Assembly: GCA_965657085.1 (NCBI GenBank)
Contig: CBFHND010000008.1
Span: 1 to 64,000, forward strand
Length of the DNA stretch: 64,000 nucleotides
DNA from: CBFHND01 sp965657085
GTDB lineage: Bacteria; Pseudomonadota; Alphaproteobacteria; Rhodobacterales; Rhodobacteraceae
Reading direction: 5' to 3'
In this document: positions 25,548-34,432 of the stretch, piece after piece
Position numbering within the stretch: position 1 is the first letter of the stretch
Layout of the letters: each line of letters opens with the position of its first letter
Notes under the pieces: model-generated
What the model was told of the DNA's origin: nothing
Databases searched by the model: none
What the model saw: the letters and a program-made list of their open reading frames with translations, nothing else
Program-made: the position numbers and the translations under genes

Positions 25548-26489
25548 ATGGACGTCATCTTGCATTTGGGGGCCCACCGGACGGGCAGCACCAGCTTTCA
25601 AACCACGCTGCGCCGCAACCTTCCGGCACTGAACCGTGCGGGGCTCGCCTTTTGGGGGCCGCACCGCACGCGCGGGGGTCTTTTTGCCGGTGTCATGCCG
25701 CAAAAGGGCGATGTCCGCGCAGGGGATGCCGCGCGCCGGGCGCGGGGCCGGGTGCAACTGCGCCTGCAAAAGGCGCATGACAGCGGCGCGCTGGCCCTGC
25801 TTGTCAGTGACGAGAACATGATTGGCTCGGTGCGTTCCAACATGCGCACACGGGCCTTGTATCCCGATATCGGCGACCGCGTGGCGCGCTATGCGGCTCT
25901 TTTTGATGGGCAGATCACGCGTCTTGTCCTGTCGATCCGGTCGCAGGACACCTATTGGCCCTCGGCCATCGCCTATGGTGTGGCGCGGGGCCATCCGGTA
26001 CCGAAACCTGCAGCGTTGAGTGCGATCGCGGTGGCCCGCCGCACGTGGCGGGACGTGATCACCGATCTGGCGCGCGCTGTGCCACGGGCGCAAATTGTCG
26101 TGGCCCCGTTTGAGGATTTCGCAGGCAAGCCCACGGCCCTGTTGCGCGAGGCGACGGACCGTGATGTGACGCTGACCGATGGCGATATGTGGCTGAACCG
26201 GACGCCGGACGCGGCACAACTGCGTGACATTCTGACCGATCGCGGGGACGCGGCGGTGATGATGCTGCCGCGCCGGGGCGCGTGGCAACCTTTCAACCCT
26301 GAACAACGCGCAAGCCTGCGCGAAGCCTATGCCGATGACATGCATTGGCTCATCGCCGGGGCCGATGGCCTGGCGACACTGACAGAGGATCCGGACCGTA
26401 TCGGAGCGGGGCAAACCCCGCCCATGGGTCCAAATGCAAAAGGACAAGGATATGACCGACAAAAAGGACGCATGGCGCACTCTGGCTGA
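25548..26489 (+). CDS. sulfotransferase-like P-loop protein
   Basis: 313 residues beginning MDVILHLGAHRTGSTSFQ; LGAHRTGSTS resembles the 5'-phosphosulfate-binding loop of sulfotransferases. The rest (LVLSIRSQDTYWPSAIAYG) fits that fold, but no acceptor can be named. The ATG at 25548 with AAAGGA upstream is chosen; an ATG at 25482 would add 22 residues. The 3' end overlaps the methylmalonyl-CoA mutase gene by 38 bases in another frame, so the two must be co-transcribed. Confidence 0.7.
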   Translation: MDVILHLGAHRTGSTSFQTTLRRNLPALNRAGLAFWGPHRTRGGLFAGVMPQKGDVRAGDAARRARGRVQLRLQKAHDSGALALLVSDENMIGSVRSNMRTRALYPDIGDRVARYAALFDGQITRLVLSIRSQDTYWPSAIAYGVARGHPVPKPAALSAIAVARRTWRDVITDLARAVPRAQIVVAPFEDFAGKPTALLREATDRDVTLTDGDMWLNRTPDAAQLRDILTDRGDAAVMMLPRRGAWQPFNPEQRASLREAYADDMHWLIAGADGLATLTEDPDRIGAGQTPPMGPNAKGQGYDRQKGRMAHSG

Positions 26490-28581
26490 GGCGGAACTGC
26501 GCGGCCGCCCGCTGGACAGTCTGACGTGGAAGACCCTCGAAGGGATCAAGGTTCAACCGATCTATACCGAAGAGGACCTTGATGGGGTCGGCCACCTTGG
26601 TACGATCCCGGGTGCCGCGCCGTTCACACGTGGTGTGAAGGCCACGATGTATGCTGGCCGCCCTTGGACCATCCGCCAGTACGCAGGATTTTCCACCGCC
26701 GAGGAATCCAACGCATTCTACCGCCGCGGGCTGGCCGCAGGCCAGCAAGGCGTGTCGGTCGCCTTCGACCTGGCCACCCACCGCGGCTATGACAGCGACC
26801 ACGAGCGTGTGGTTGGCGACGTGGGCAAGGCCGGAGTGGCCATCGACAGCGTCGAGGACATGAAAATCCTCTTTGACGGCATCCCGCTCGACAAGGTGTC
26901 GGTGTCGATGACAATGAATGGTGCGGTGATCCCGATCCTGGCCAATTTCATCGTCGCAGGGCAGGAACAGGGCCACGACAAATCCGTGTTGTCCGGCACC
27001 ATTCAGAACGACATTCTAAAGGAGTTCATGGTCCGCAACACATACATCTATCCGCCCGAACCCTCGATGCGGATCATCGCGGACATCATCGAATACACCT
27101 CGAACGAAATGCCCAAGTTCAACTCCATCTCGATCTCGGGCTACCACATGCAAGAGGCGGGCGCGAACCTGGTTCAGGAGTTGGCCTTTACCCTTGCGGA
27201 CGGGCGCGAATACGTGCGCGCGGCAATCGATCGGGGCATGGACGTGGACAAGTTCGCAGGGCGGTTGTCGTTCTTCTTTGCCATTGGCATGAACTTCTTC
27301 ATGGAAGCGGCCAAACTGCGCGCCGCGCGGCTATTGTGGCACCGCATCATGTCGGAGTTTGAACCCAAGAACCCCAAATCGTCGATGCTGCGCACCCATT
27401 GCCAGACGTCCGGCGTGTCCTTGCAGGAACAGGACCCCTACAACAACGTGGTCCGTACCGCCTACGAGGCGATGGCGGCAGCACTGGGCGGCACACAATC
27501 GCTGCACACCAATGCGCTGGACGAGGCGATTGCCCTGCCAACCGATTTCAGCGCCCGCATCGCGCGCAACACCCAGCTGATCCTGCAGGAAGAAACCGGG
27601 GTCACCAACGTGGTCGATCCGCTCGCGGGGTCCTACTACGTCGAGAAACTGACCCACGACTTGGCCGAAGCGGCTTGGAAGCTGATTGAAGAGGTTGAGG
27701 AAATGGGCGGCATGACCAAGGCCGTGGCCTCAGGCATGCCCAAACTGCGCATTGAAGAGGCGGCAGCCACGCGTCAGGCGATGATCGACCGGGGCGAAGA
27801 GGTGATCGTCGGCGTCAACAAGTACCGGCTGGAAAAAGAGGATGACATCGACATCCTCGACATCGACAACGCCGCTGTGCGCACCAGCCAGATCGCGCGT
27901 CTGGAAACCATCCGCAGCACCCGCGACGAGGCGGCCTGTACTGCGGCACTGGATGAATTGACCCGCCGCGCCACCGAGGGCGGAAATTTGTTGGAAGGGG
28001 CCGTTGAGGCCGCGCGCGCCCGCGCATCCGTTGGAGAGATCAGCATGGCAATGGAAAAAGTGTTCGGCCGCCACCGCGCCGAAGTGAAAACGCTGGCCGG
28101 TGTCTACGGGGCCGCATACGAAGGTGACGAAGGCTTTGCCGCGATCCAGAAGTCGGTCGAGGATTTCGCCGAGGCCGAAGGCCGCCGCCCACGCATGTTG
28201 GTGGTCAAGATGGGCCAGGACGGCCACGACCGGGGTGCCAAGGTGATCGCCACCGCATTTGCCGATATTGGCTTTGACGTGGACGTAGGCCCCTTGTTCC
28301 AAACGCCTGCCGAGGCTGCACAGGATGCGGTCGACAATGATGTGCACGTCATTGGTATCTCGTCACAGGCGGCGGGTCACAAGACACTTGCCCCGCAGTT
28401 GATCGCGGCCCTCAAGGACGCCGGTGCCGAAGACATTCTGGTGATTTGTGGCGGGGTCATCCCACAGCAGGATTACCAGTTCCTCTATGATGCGGGCGTC
28501 AAGGCGATCTTTGGCCCCGGCACCAACATCCCCGACGCAGCACAGGACATCCTGCGCCTGATCCGCGCCGCGCGCGGTTGA
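26452..28581 (+). CDS. mcm: methylmalonyl-CoA mutase
   Basis: 709 residues, a single-chain adenosylcobalamin enzyme converting (R)-methylmalonyl-CoA to succinyl-CoA, completing propionyl-CoA assimilation. The TIM-barrel substrate domain (about 40-540) includes TMYAGRPWTIRQYAGFSTAE. The C-terminal B12 domain carries the base-off DxHxxG motif (GQDGHDRGAKV, about residue 585) and SSQAAGHKTL. The ATG at 26452 is preceded by AAGGA; an ATG at 26434 is possible. The epimerase linking PCC product to this enzyme is not seen in the window. Confidence 0.95.
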   Translation: MTDKKDAWRTLAEAELRGRPLDSLTWKTLEGIKVQPIYTEEDLDGVGHLGTIPGAAPFTRGVKATMYAGRPWTIRQYAGFSTAEESNAFYRRGLAAGQQGVSVAFDLATHRGYDSDHERVVGDVGKAGVAIDSVEDMKILFDGIPLDKVSVSMTMNGAVIPILANFIVAGQEQGHDKSVLSGTIQNDILKEFMVRNTYIYPPEPSMRIIADIIEYTSNEMPKFNSISISGYHMQEAGANLVQELAFTLADGREYVRAAIDRGMDVDKFAGRLSFFFAIGMNFFMEAAKLRAARLLWHRIMSEFEPKNPKSSMLRTHCQTSGVSLQEQDPYNNVVRTAYEAMAAALGGTQSLHTNALDEAIALPTDFSARIARNTQLILQEETGVTNVVDPLAGSYYVEKLTHDLAEAAWKLIEEVEEMGGMTKAVASGMPKLRIEEAAATRQAMIDRGEEVIVGVNKYRLEKEDDIDILDIDNAAVRTSQIARLETIRSTRDEAACTAALDELTRRATEGGNLLEGAVEAARARASVGEISMAMEKVFGRHRAEVKTLAGVYGAAYEGDEGFAAIQKSVEDFAEAEGRRPRMLVVKMGQDGHDRGAKVIATAFADIGFDVDVGPLFQTPAEAAQDAVDNDVHVIGISSQAAGHKTLAPQLIAALKDAGAEDILVICGGVIPQQDYQFLYDAGVKAIFGPGTNIPDAAQDILRLIRAARG

Positions 28582-28584
28582 CAC

Positions 28585-28614
28585 GAAAACGCCCCCGGAC
28601 ATGGCCGGGGGCGT
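28585..28614. terminator. bidirectional terminator
   Basis: A perfect 10-bp stem, ACGCCCCCGG (28589-28598) with CCGGGGGCGT (28605-28614), around ACATGG. On the minus strand it is followed by TTTT, so it terminates the tail-collar gene; it also stands 7 bases after the mutase stop. Confidence 0.75.
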
Positions 28615-28637
28615 CAACGATCCGTGAGCGATACGGA

Positions 28638-29273
28638 TCAGTTGCGAGGCGGATAGAGACCGCCCTCGATCATGATGCAGTAGTTTGCGACTTGATACGG
28701 GCTACGCTTTGAAACGGCCTGACCGCCACCGGTCGATGAGATCGCGTCGGCGCGCATCTGGGAATTCGAAGCAAGGTTGGAATACGTATAGATATCCTTG
28801 TTTGTGGTGTTTGTCGAAGACGCGCCAAGAATGTCATTTGCGGGACCTTCTTGGTTGGCGATGCCGCTGGTCACATTCATGCGGTGGTTGTGTGAGGGCA
28901 TCTGTGCCTCAGTCAGCGTAAAGTTCATTGAACCGCCATGTGAACCCATTGGGTAATTGCCCAGCCCGACGGTCGAGTTGCCGAACCCGATGACCGAGCG
29001 ACCGACCAGATTGGGCAAGCCGAAGGTCGTGCGCCCATCACCGCCGTATTGCGTTCCCAGCAACGAGAAAAGAGCGGTAAATTGAGAAATGGGCAGCAGC
29101 TGCCCGGCGGCCGATGACCACCCGCGTGGGCAAAAATTGAAGCCGAAGGCCTGAATGGTGCCCAGATAGAAATCCTGCGCCTTGGCAGGCGCCGTCGCAG
29201 CAAGGCTCAGTCCGATGGACGTAGCGGCGATGGCACACACGCGTGTGCCGGTTTTCAACAGATTTTGAAGCAT
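28638..29273 (-). CDS. exported phage tail-collar-domain protein (MdpB-like)
   Basis: 211 residues. A signal peptide (to about Ala32, ATAPAKA) precedes a collar domain: FGFNFCPRGWSSAAGQLLPI, then GTQYGGDGRTTFGLPNLVGR, the PF07484 signature, then a Ser/Asn/Thr-rich region and a C-terminal SPYQVANYCIMIEGG. Family members include the bacterial microcystin-dependent proteins (MdpB), of unknown role. The signal peptide is unusual for a phage structural protein, and no other phage gene is nearby. An upstream in-frame extension to 29393 is not used because the leader at 29273 is a normal signal peptide. Confidence 0.8.
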   Translation of the reverse strand: MLQNLLKTGTRVCAIAATSIGLSLAATAPAKAQDFYLGTIQAFGFNFCPRGWSSAAGQLLPISQFTALFSLLGTQYGGDGRTTFGLPNLVGRSVIGFGNSTVGLGNYPMGSHGGSMNFTLTEAQMPSHNHRMNVTSGIANQEGPANDILGASSTNTTNKDIYTYSNLASNSQMRADAISSTGGGQAVSKRSPYQVANYCIMIEGGLYPPRN

Positions 29274-29566
29274 AGGAACATCCCGAGAAAGCCCGGTGTA
29301 CGTCTTTGAAAATCCGAGTTCAAAAAAGTCACCGAGGTGTTGTTGGAAAAAGGAATTAAAACTCGCTAACCACTGCAGATTGAAGTTTGGCATGGCTTTG
29401 TGTCAACAAAAAACCGGTGGTAGCCTTGCGGTAGGGAACAGGTGGCCAGTCACAACTGTGGCTGTACGGCAGGATACGGATGCTCCGTGAACTGTGGGTC
29501 GAACTCATTGCAAATCAGTGCAATGCTGACCCTGAGCGGGAAATCGGCAAAGGGAGTTCCAGAGGG

Positions 29567-30175
29567 ATGCTGTTCGATCATATCGCGATTGCGGGTGAAA
29601 CCCTTGAAGCGGCAACGGACCATGTCGAGGCGGCACTTGGCGTGGCTTTGCAGCCCGGTGGGGAACACGCGGTGTTTCATAGCCACAACACGCTTTTGGG
29701 GCTTGAGGACGGTCTTTATCTCGAGGCCATTGCGATCAACCCGGCAGCGCCCGCGCCAACCCGTGCCCGGTGGTTCGACCTTGATCGTTTCAAAGGGCCA
29801 CCACGTCTGACCAACTGGATTTGCCGGACCAACGACATGGAGGCGACACTTGCCACCATGCCGCCGGGGGCGGGGACACCTGTGGATCTGCAACGTGGTG
29901 ATCTGCGCTGGCGCATGGCGGTGCCCGACGATGGTGTGCTGCCCTTTGACAATATGTGGCCTGCGTTGATCCAGTGGCAGACGGACGTACATCCCGCGCA
30001 CGTGTTGCGGCCCAGTGGTGTGCGGTTGACGCGTTTGAATGTCAGCCATCCCGACGCGACCCAACTGCAGGCCGCATTGGCCCCGCACCTTGATGATCCC
30101 AACGTGGTGTTCACCACAGGCCTTGCTGGTCTGAGCGCGGAATTTACCACCCCACATGGTGTGCGTCGGATATGA
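29567..30175 (+). CDS. VOC/glyoxalase-like domain protein
   Basis: 202 residues starting MLFDHIAIAGETLEAATDHV, the opening strand-helix of a glyoxalase-like (PF13468-type) fold. It binds a metal or small ligand in relatives. It does not have methylmalonyl-CoA epimerase features (it is too long and the motif order differs). The ATG at 29567 follows AGAGGG. Its stop overlaps the GNAT gene (ATGA, 30172). First of a four-gene run ending with the nuclease-like gene. Confidence 0.78.
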   Translation: MLFDHIAIAGETLEAATDHVEAALGVALQPGGEHAVFHSHNTLLGLEDGLYLEAIAINPAAPAPTRARWFDLDRFKGPPRLTNWICRTNDMEATLATMPPGAGTPVDLQRGDLRWRMAVPDDGVLPFDNMWPALIQWQTDVHPAHVLRPSGVRLTRLNVSHPDATQLQAALAPHLDDPNVVFTTGLAGLSAEFTTPHGVRRI

Positions 30176-30678
30176 TCCGGTTGGCCACACCCATGGATGC
30201 CGAGGCCATTGCAGAGGTGTGGAACGCGGTGATTGCGCAACCACATATCACGTTCACCACCGTCCCGAAGACCGTGGAGGATATCGGCCACATGCTGGCC
30301 GATCGCGCCGGGGCGGTCTGGGTTGCCGACGGCCCGGACGGGATCACGGGATTTGCCACCTTCGGCCCATTTCGCGCAGGCCCCGGATATGCCCGGACGG
30401 CAGAACACACCGTGCTTTTGCGCGCCGATGCCGTGGGGCGGGGGATCGGACGGGCCTTGATGGCAGCACTTGAAAAGGGTGCGGCACAGCGCGGCATTCA
30501 CATGCTTGTTGCAGGCATCGGGGGGCACAACCCTGGCGCGGTCGCCTTTCACGGCAAGCTGGGGTTTGCCCAATCCGGGTGCATCCCCCGCGCTGGATGG
30601 AAGCAAAACAGATGGCATGACCTGATTTTCATGCACAAATGCGTCAGCCCTGCTGACATTCCTGACGGGCGGCGTTAA
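30172..30678 (+). CDS. GNAT family N-acetyltransferase
   Basis: 168 residues. The acetyl-CoA loop is visible as LRADAVGRGIGRALMAALEK, followed by the second conserved block AGIGGHNPGAVAFHGKLGFA. The pattern is close to phosphinothricin/amino-acid acetyltransferases, but the substrate is not known. Translationally coupled to the upstream VOC gene; the J-domain gene follows after 9 bases. Confidence 0.86.
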   Translation: MIRLATPMDAEAIAEVWNAVIAQPHITFTTVPKTVEDIGHMLADRAGAVWVADGPDGITGFATFGPFRAGPGYARTAEHTVLLRADAVGRGIGRALMAALEKGAAQRGIHMLVAGIGGHNPGAVAFHGKLGFAQSGCIPRAGWKQNRWHDLIFMHKCVSPADIPDGRR

Positions 30679-30687
30679 GATAGTGCC

Positions 30688-31368
30688 ATGTCGATCTGGA
30701 CCCGCATCACCGAAGCGCTCAGCGCACTGGCCTCTGGCGAGGCGCTCTCAGCCGTGTTCGAACGATTGCGCACCCCGCCTGAACGCAGTGTGGCCTTTGC
30801 CATCGCCGTGATCGCGCTCAGCGCCAAGATGGCCAAGGCCGACGGGCAGGTGACGCGCGACGAGGTTACGGCCTTTCGAGAAGTGTTTTATATCGCTGCC
30901 GAAGACGAAGCAGGCGCGGCCCGTGTGTTCAACCTTGCCCGTCAGGATGTCGCGGGGTTCGACGACTACGCCGCCCGCATTCGGGCCATGTTTGCCGACA
31001 ATCCCAACACGCTGAACGATTTGCTTGAGGGGCTGTTTCACATTGCCATGGCAGACGGGTTCTACCACCCGAACGAAAATGCGTTTCTGGAACGCGTGGC
31101 CAGTATTTTCGAGGTGACCGACCCGCATTTCACCGCCATACGGGCGCGGTTCGTTCCTGACGCAGAGCCTGACCCATATGCCATTCTGGGCCTTGACCCC
31201 GACGCCACCATGCAAGAGGCCCGCGCGGCGTGGCGGGCGCTGGTGCGCGAAAACCATCCCGATGTGATGATCGCGCGGGGCGTGCCCGAAGAGGCCGCCC
31301 TTTTGGCCGAAAAACGCATGGTCTGCATCAACCGCGCGTGGGAACAAATCTCTGGCAAGGCGGCCTGA
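30688..31368 (+). CDS. TerB/J-domain co-chaperone (DjlA-like)
   Basis: 226 residues. A TerB-like helical domain (about 35-155; AKMAKADGQVTRDEVTAF and AMADGFYHPNENAFL with acidic metal-binding positions) precedes a C-terminal J domain (YAILGLDPDATMQEARAAW) with HPD in VRENHPDVM, which stimulates Hsp70/DnaK. The N-terminal membrane segment of enterobacterial DjlA is lacking. The stop overlaps the next start by one base. Confidence 0.85.
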   Translation: MSIWTRITEALSALASGEALSAVFERLRTPPERSVAFAIAVIALSAKMAKADGQVTRDEVTAFREVFYIAAEDEAGAARVFNLARQDVAGFDDYAARIRAMFADNPNTLNDLLEGLFHIAMADGFYHPNENAFLERVASIFEVTDPHFTAIRARFVPDAEPDPYAILGLDPDATMQEARAAWRALVRENHPDVMIARGVPEEAALLAEKRMVCINRAWEQISGKAA

Positions 31369-32393
31369 TGCGACTGGCCACCTACAACGTGGAATGGTTC
31401 AACGCGCTCTTTGATGATGACAGCATGCCGGTGGCCGATGATGCGTGGTCGGCGCGCTACAACATCACCCGCGCCCAGCAACTTGAAGCGCTGGGCATCG
31501 TGTTTACCGCGCTTGATGCCGATGCGATCATGGTGATCGAAGCGCCTGATCACAATTCCAAACGCAACACGGTCACGGCGCTGGAAGCCTTTGCCAAGCT
31601 CTTTGATTTAAGGGCCAAGAAGGCCGTCACCGGATTTGCCAACCACACGCAGCAGGAAATTGCGTTGCTCTATGATCCATACGTGATCAGCGCGCGCCAT
31701 GACCCGCATGGCCCCCAGACCGGCAAGAAAGGGAAGGGCGATGCGCCCCGGTTCGATGGCACCTTTCGCATCGATCTTGATATCGACGCCACCGAGGATT
31801 TGGTCCGGTTTTCCAAGCCTCCGCTTGAGTTGCAGGTGCAGACCGCAACCGGCTTTGATTTGCGGATCATTGGCGCGCACCTGAAATCCAAGGCGCCGCA
31901 TGGGGCCAACACCCGCGACGAGATCATGCGTGAATCCATCGCAAATCGACGCAAGCAGCTGGCGCAGGCGATATGGCTGCGCGGGCGCGTGACCGAACAC
32001 CTTCAGGCCGGCACGCCCCTGATCGTGCTGGGGGACATGAACGATGGTCCGGGTCTGGACGAATACGAGCATCTCTTTGGGCGGTCATCGGTGGAAATCC
32101 TGCTGGGACCCGAGGATGCGCCGCAACTTTTCGACCCGCACGCCAACCGCGCGCTCAGCCGCAAGCTGGGGGCTGCACCCACCACCGCGCGGTTCTATCT
32201 GCGGCCGGAAAAACGGTTTATGCAGGCGCTCCTGGACTACATCATGGTGTCGCCTGATTTGCGCGCGCACGGGCCTGTCTGGCGCATCTGGCATCCTCTG
32301 GATGACCCCGATTGCTGGCGCATGCCAGAACTGCGCGATGCATTGGTCACGGCCTCGGATCATTTTCCGGTGACCCTGGACATCGCGCTTTGA
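31368..32393 (+). CDS. endonuclease/exonuclease/phosphatase family protein
   Basis: 341 residues beginning MRLATYNVEWFNALFDD. Key motifs are YNVEWFN, MVIEAPDH (catalytic Glu), IIGAHLKSK, LGDMNDGPG (Asp/Asn) and ASDHFPV (final Asp-His), in the order of the Mg2+-dependent EEP fold. No signal peptide, so an intracellular phosphodiesterase or nuclease. The start overlaps the co-chaperone stop (TGATG). Confidence 0.87.
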   Translation: MRLATYNVEWFNALFDDDSMPVADDAWSARYNITRAQQLEALGIVFTALDADAIMVIEAPDHNSKRNTVTALEAFAKLFDLRAKKAVTGFANHTQQEIALLYDPYVISARHDPHGPQTGKKGKGDAPRFDGTFRIDLDIDATEDLVRFSKPPLELQVQTATGFDLRIIGAHLKSKAPHGANTRDEIMRESIANRRKQLAQAIWLRGRVTEHLQAGTPLIVLGDMNDGPGLDEYEHLFGRSSVEILLGPEDAPQLFDPHANRALSRKLGAAPTTARFYLRPEKRFMQALLDYIMVSPDLRAHGPVWRIWHPLDDPDCWRMPELRDALVTASDHFPVTLDIAL

Positions 32394-32429
32394 TCTTCAC
32401 AATTCGTTCGGGCTCCCCATATTCAACCC

Positions 32430-32795
32430 ATGCGCACCTTGATCCTTCCGTTTGTCCTTGCGGCCCACCTGGCCACACCCGTTCACGCCCAAACCGCCCC
32501 GACCGAAGATCAGGACGGCCTGTCGCTGATGGAGCGGGGTGCACAATTGTTCATGGAAGGCATCCTGAAGGAAATGGAACCCGCGATGGACAACCTGCAG
32601 GAGCTGGCAGAGCAATTTGGCCCGGCCCTGCGCGGGTTCGTGCAGGAAATGGGTCCGGCACTCAGTGATCTGATGGACAAGGTCGAGGATTGGAGCGTTT
32701 ACCACCCGCCCGAGATGCTTGAGAACGGTGACATCATCATCCGCCGCAAATCTGACGACGAAATCGCGCGTGAGGCTGACGAGATCGAGATTTGA
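32430..32795 (+). CDS. exported hypothetical protein
   Basis: 121 residues with a signal peptide (MRTLILPFVLAAHLATPVHA, cleavage about residue 20) and an acidic, helix-rich mature part. MEGILKEMEPAMDNLQELAE suggests an amphipathic or coiled-coil segment. The tail is very acidic. Homologues in Rhodobacterales are, I believe, carried under uninformative names. It faces ppx tail to tail, only 3 bases apart. Confidence 0.7.
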   Translation: MRTLILPFVLAAHLATPVHAQTAPTEDQDGLSLMERGAQLFMEGILKEMEPAMDNLQELAEQFGPALRGFVQEMGPALSDLMDKVEDWSVYHPPEMLENGDIIIRRKSDDEIAREADEIEI

Positions 32796-32798
32796 CCG

Positions 32799-34364
32799 CT
32801 AGTGCGGCGGCATGTCCCTGGCTTTGACCGTTTTGACTTTCAATTCCGCATCAAGGCTCGAGGCCAGCGATTGCAGCCGTGCTTCGGCCACTTCGCCGTA
32901 AAGCGGCATTGCTTCGGGCGTGAGGCGCAGTTCAAGCAGCTTTTTCTTGGGATACCAACGGAAGGCACCGCGCTCGGCGTCCTTTTCCATCCATAGCATC
33001 GCACCAAAACGCATGGCCTTGCCAAGGATTTCGGCGTCCAGCTTGGTCCGGTCATCCACAAGTTCGTAAAGGTCTTCGAACCGGGTGCCTTCCCGCTTGT
33101 TGGAATAGCGGTGCAGCAAGGCCAGCCCCAGATAGACCCGTTCGGAGTGCTTCAGTCCACCCAGGTTGGCGCGCGTGGCATTGTCGAAACACACCTCGGC
33201 GCGGTAATCGGGATGCGCACGCCAACTGACGTCATGCAGGAGGCACGCCGCCCGGATCAGGCGTTTGCGTTGTTCGGGTACGGATTTGAAGATCGGTTCG
33301 ATGAACTTGTAGAGAGCCCGGCCAAAGCCCGGCAGGCGCGCATCCTTGGCCTCGGCAAAGCGGCAGGCCTCGATCAGCGGATCGCGGTCGCGCAGGCGTT
33401 GGGGCATCTGTTCGTACAGCATCCCTTCGCGGATGCCATAGCTCGACACCGCGATGTCCTTGGGTTTGAACGTCTTGACCAGACGGCTGAGGACTTCGGC
33501 GGCATAGGGCACAAGGCTCATCCGTTGGCTGGAAATGCCGCATTCGGCGCGGATCGCATCAGTGTCGTTTTCCGCGATGTACTTGACCGTCTTTGACACG
33601 CTCGACGGGGTCATGCGGTATTCGTGCAGCACGTGCAGCGGATAGCCGCGCCGGGCCATATCGATGCGCGCGATGGCCCGCCAGGACCCACCGACCAGAA
33701 ACAGCCGGTCGCGTTGCGCGCCCATGGTGTCGTGCAGGCTGTTCATCACCTGCGAGATATGCGCGCGGCGGCCCTTCTTGCCACCCTTGATATCCTTCAG
33801 CTTCAAGGGACCCAGTTGCGAGGTCACGCGGCGCCCCACGCGCCCGTCCGAGATTTCCGCCAGTTCCATCGACGATCCGCCAATATCACAGACCAGACCA
33901 TAAGACCCCGGCCACCCCAGCAACACGCCCTGCGCCGAAAGCCGTGCTTCTTCTTCGCCGTCGATCACCCAGATGCGCAGCCCCGTCTCGCGCATCACAT
34001 CATCGCAGAATGCCTGCCCGTCGCTGGCATCGCGCACGGCCGCCGTGGCCACCACCGTCAGTTCCGGCAGGTTCATACTGTCAGCCAGATGCTGAAACCG
34101 CCGCAGTGCTGACAGGGCGCGTGCGCGGCCTCGGGGGTTCAGGTGCCCGGTGTCGGAAAGACCGGCGCCCAACGCGCACATGATCTTTTCGTTGTAAAAA
34201 TAGGCGGGACTGCGCGCCGCACCGTCAAAAACAACCATCCGAACCGAGTTGGAGCCGACATCGACCACGCCGACCCGCGACAAGGCGCGCGCACTTGGGT
34301 CATCGAACAAGGGGCGGCCAAACGGGCCCCATTCGCCCGCGGCAGGATCGGTCTGGACGTTCAT
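32799..34364 (-). CDS. ppx: exopolyphosphatase (Ppx/GppA family)
   Basis: 521 residues. The actin-like phosphatase domain shows VGVVDVGSNSVRMVVFDG (phosphate 1) and CDIGGSSMELAEI (phosphate 2). A C-terminal HD-like domain (about 330-515) contains CLLHDVSWRAHPDYRAE. It degrades polyphosphate or (p)ppGpp. The ATG at 34364 (MNVQTDPAAGEWGPF) has a GGGGG stretch upstream. It lies downstream of ppk1 on the same strand, pairing synthesis and breakdown of polyphosphate. Confidence 0.92.
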   Translation of the reverse strand: MNVQTDPAAGEWGPFGRPLFDDPSARALSRVGVVDVGSNSVRMVVFDGAARSPAYFYNEKIMCALGAGLSDTGHLNPRGRARALSALRRFQHLADSMNLPELTVVATAAVRDASDGQAFCDDVMRETGLRIWVIDGEEEARLSAQGVLLGWPGSYGLVCDIGGSSMELAEISDGRVGRRVTSQLGPLKLKDIKGGKKGRRAHISQVMNSLHDTMGAQRDRLFLVGGSWRAIARIDMARRGYPLHVLHEYRMTPSSVSKTVKYIAENDTDAIRAECGISSQRMSLVPYAAEVLSRLVKTFKPKDIAVSSYGIREGMLYEQMPQRLRDRDPLIEACRFAEAKDARLPGFGRALYKFIEPIFKSVPEQRKRLIRAACLLHDVSWRAHPDYRAEVCFDNATRANLGGLKHSERVYLGLALLHRYSNKREGTRFEDLYELVDDRTKLDAEILGKAMRFGAMLWMEKDAERGAFRWYPKKKLLELRLTPEAMPLYGEVAEARLQSLASSLDAELKVKTVKARDMPPH

Positions 34365-34432
34365 GCTACCCCCGTGGCTCGTCTTTGGCACCATGGCCGC
34401 TTGGCGCGCGCCGGTCAATGCACGCCTGCGCC

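Noticed and set aside
29567..30175. VOC gene considered as the missing methylmalonyl-CoA epimerase
   Set aside because: At 202 residues it is longer than the roughly 135-residue epimerase, and the N-terminal motif fits the glyoxalase-like PF13468 type instead.
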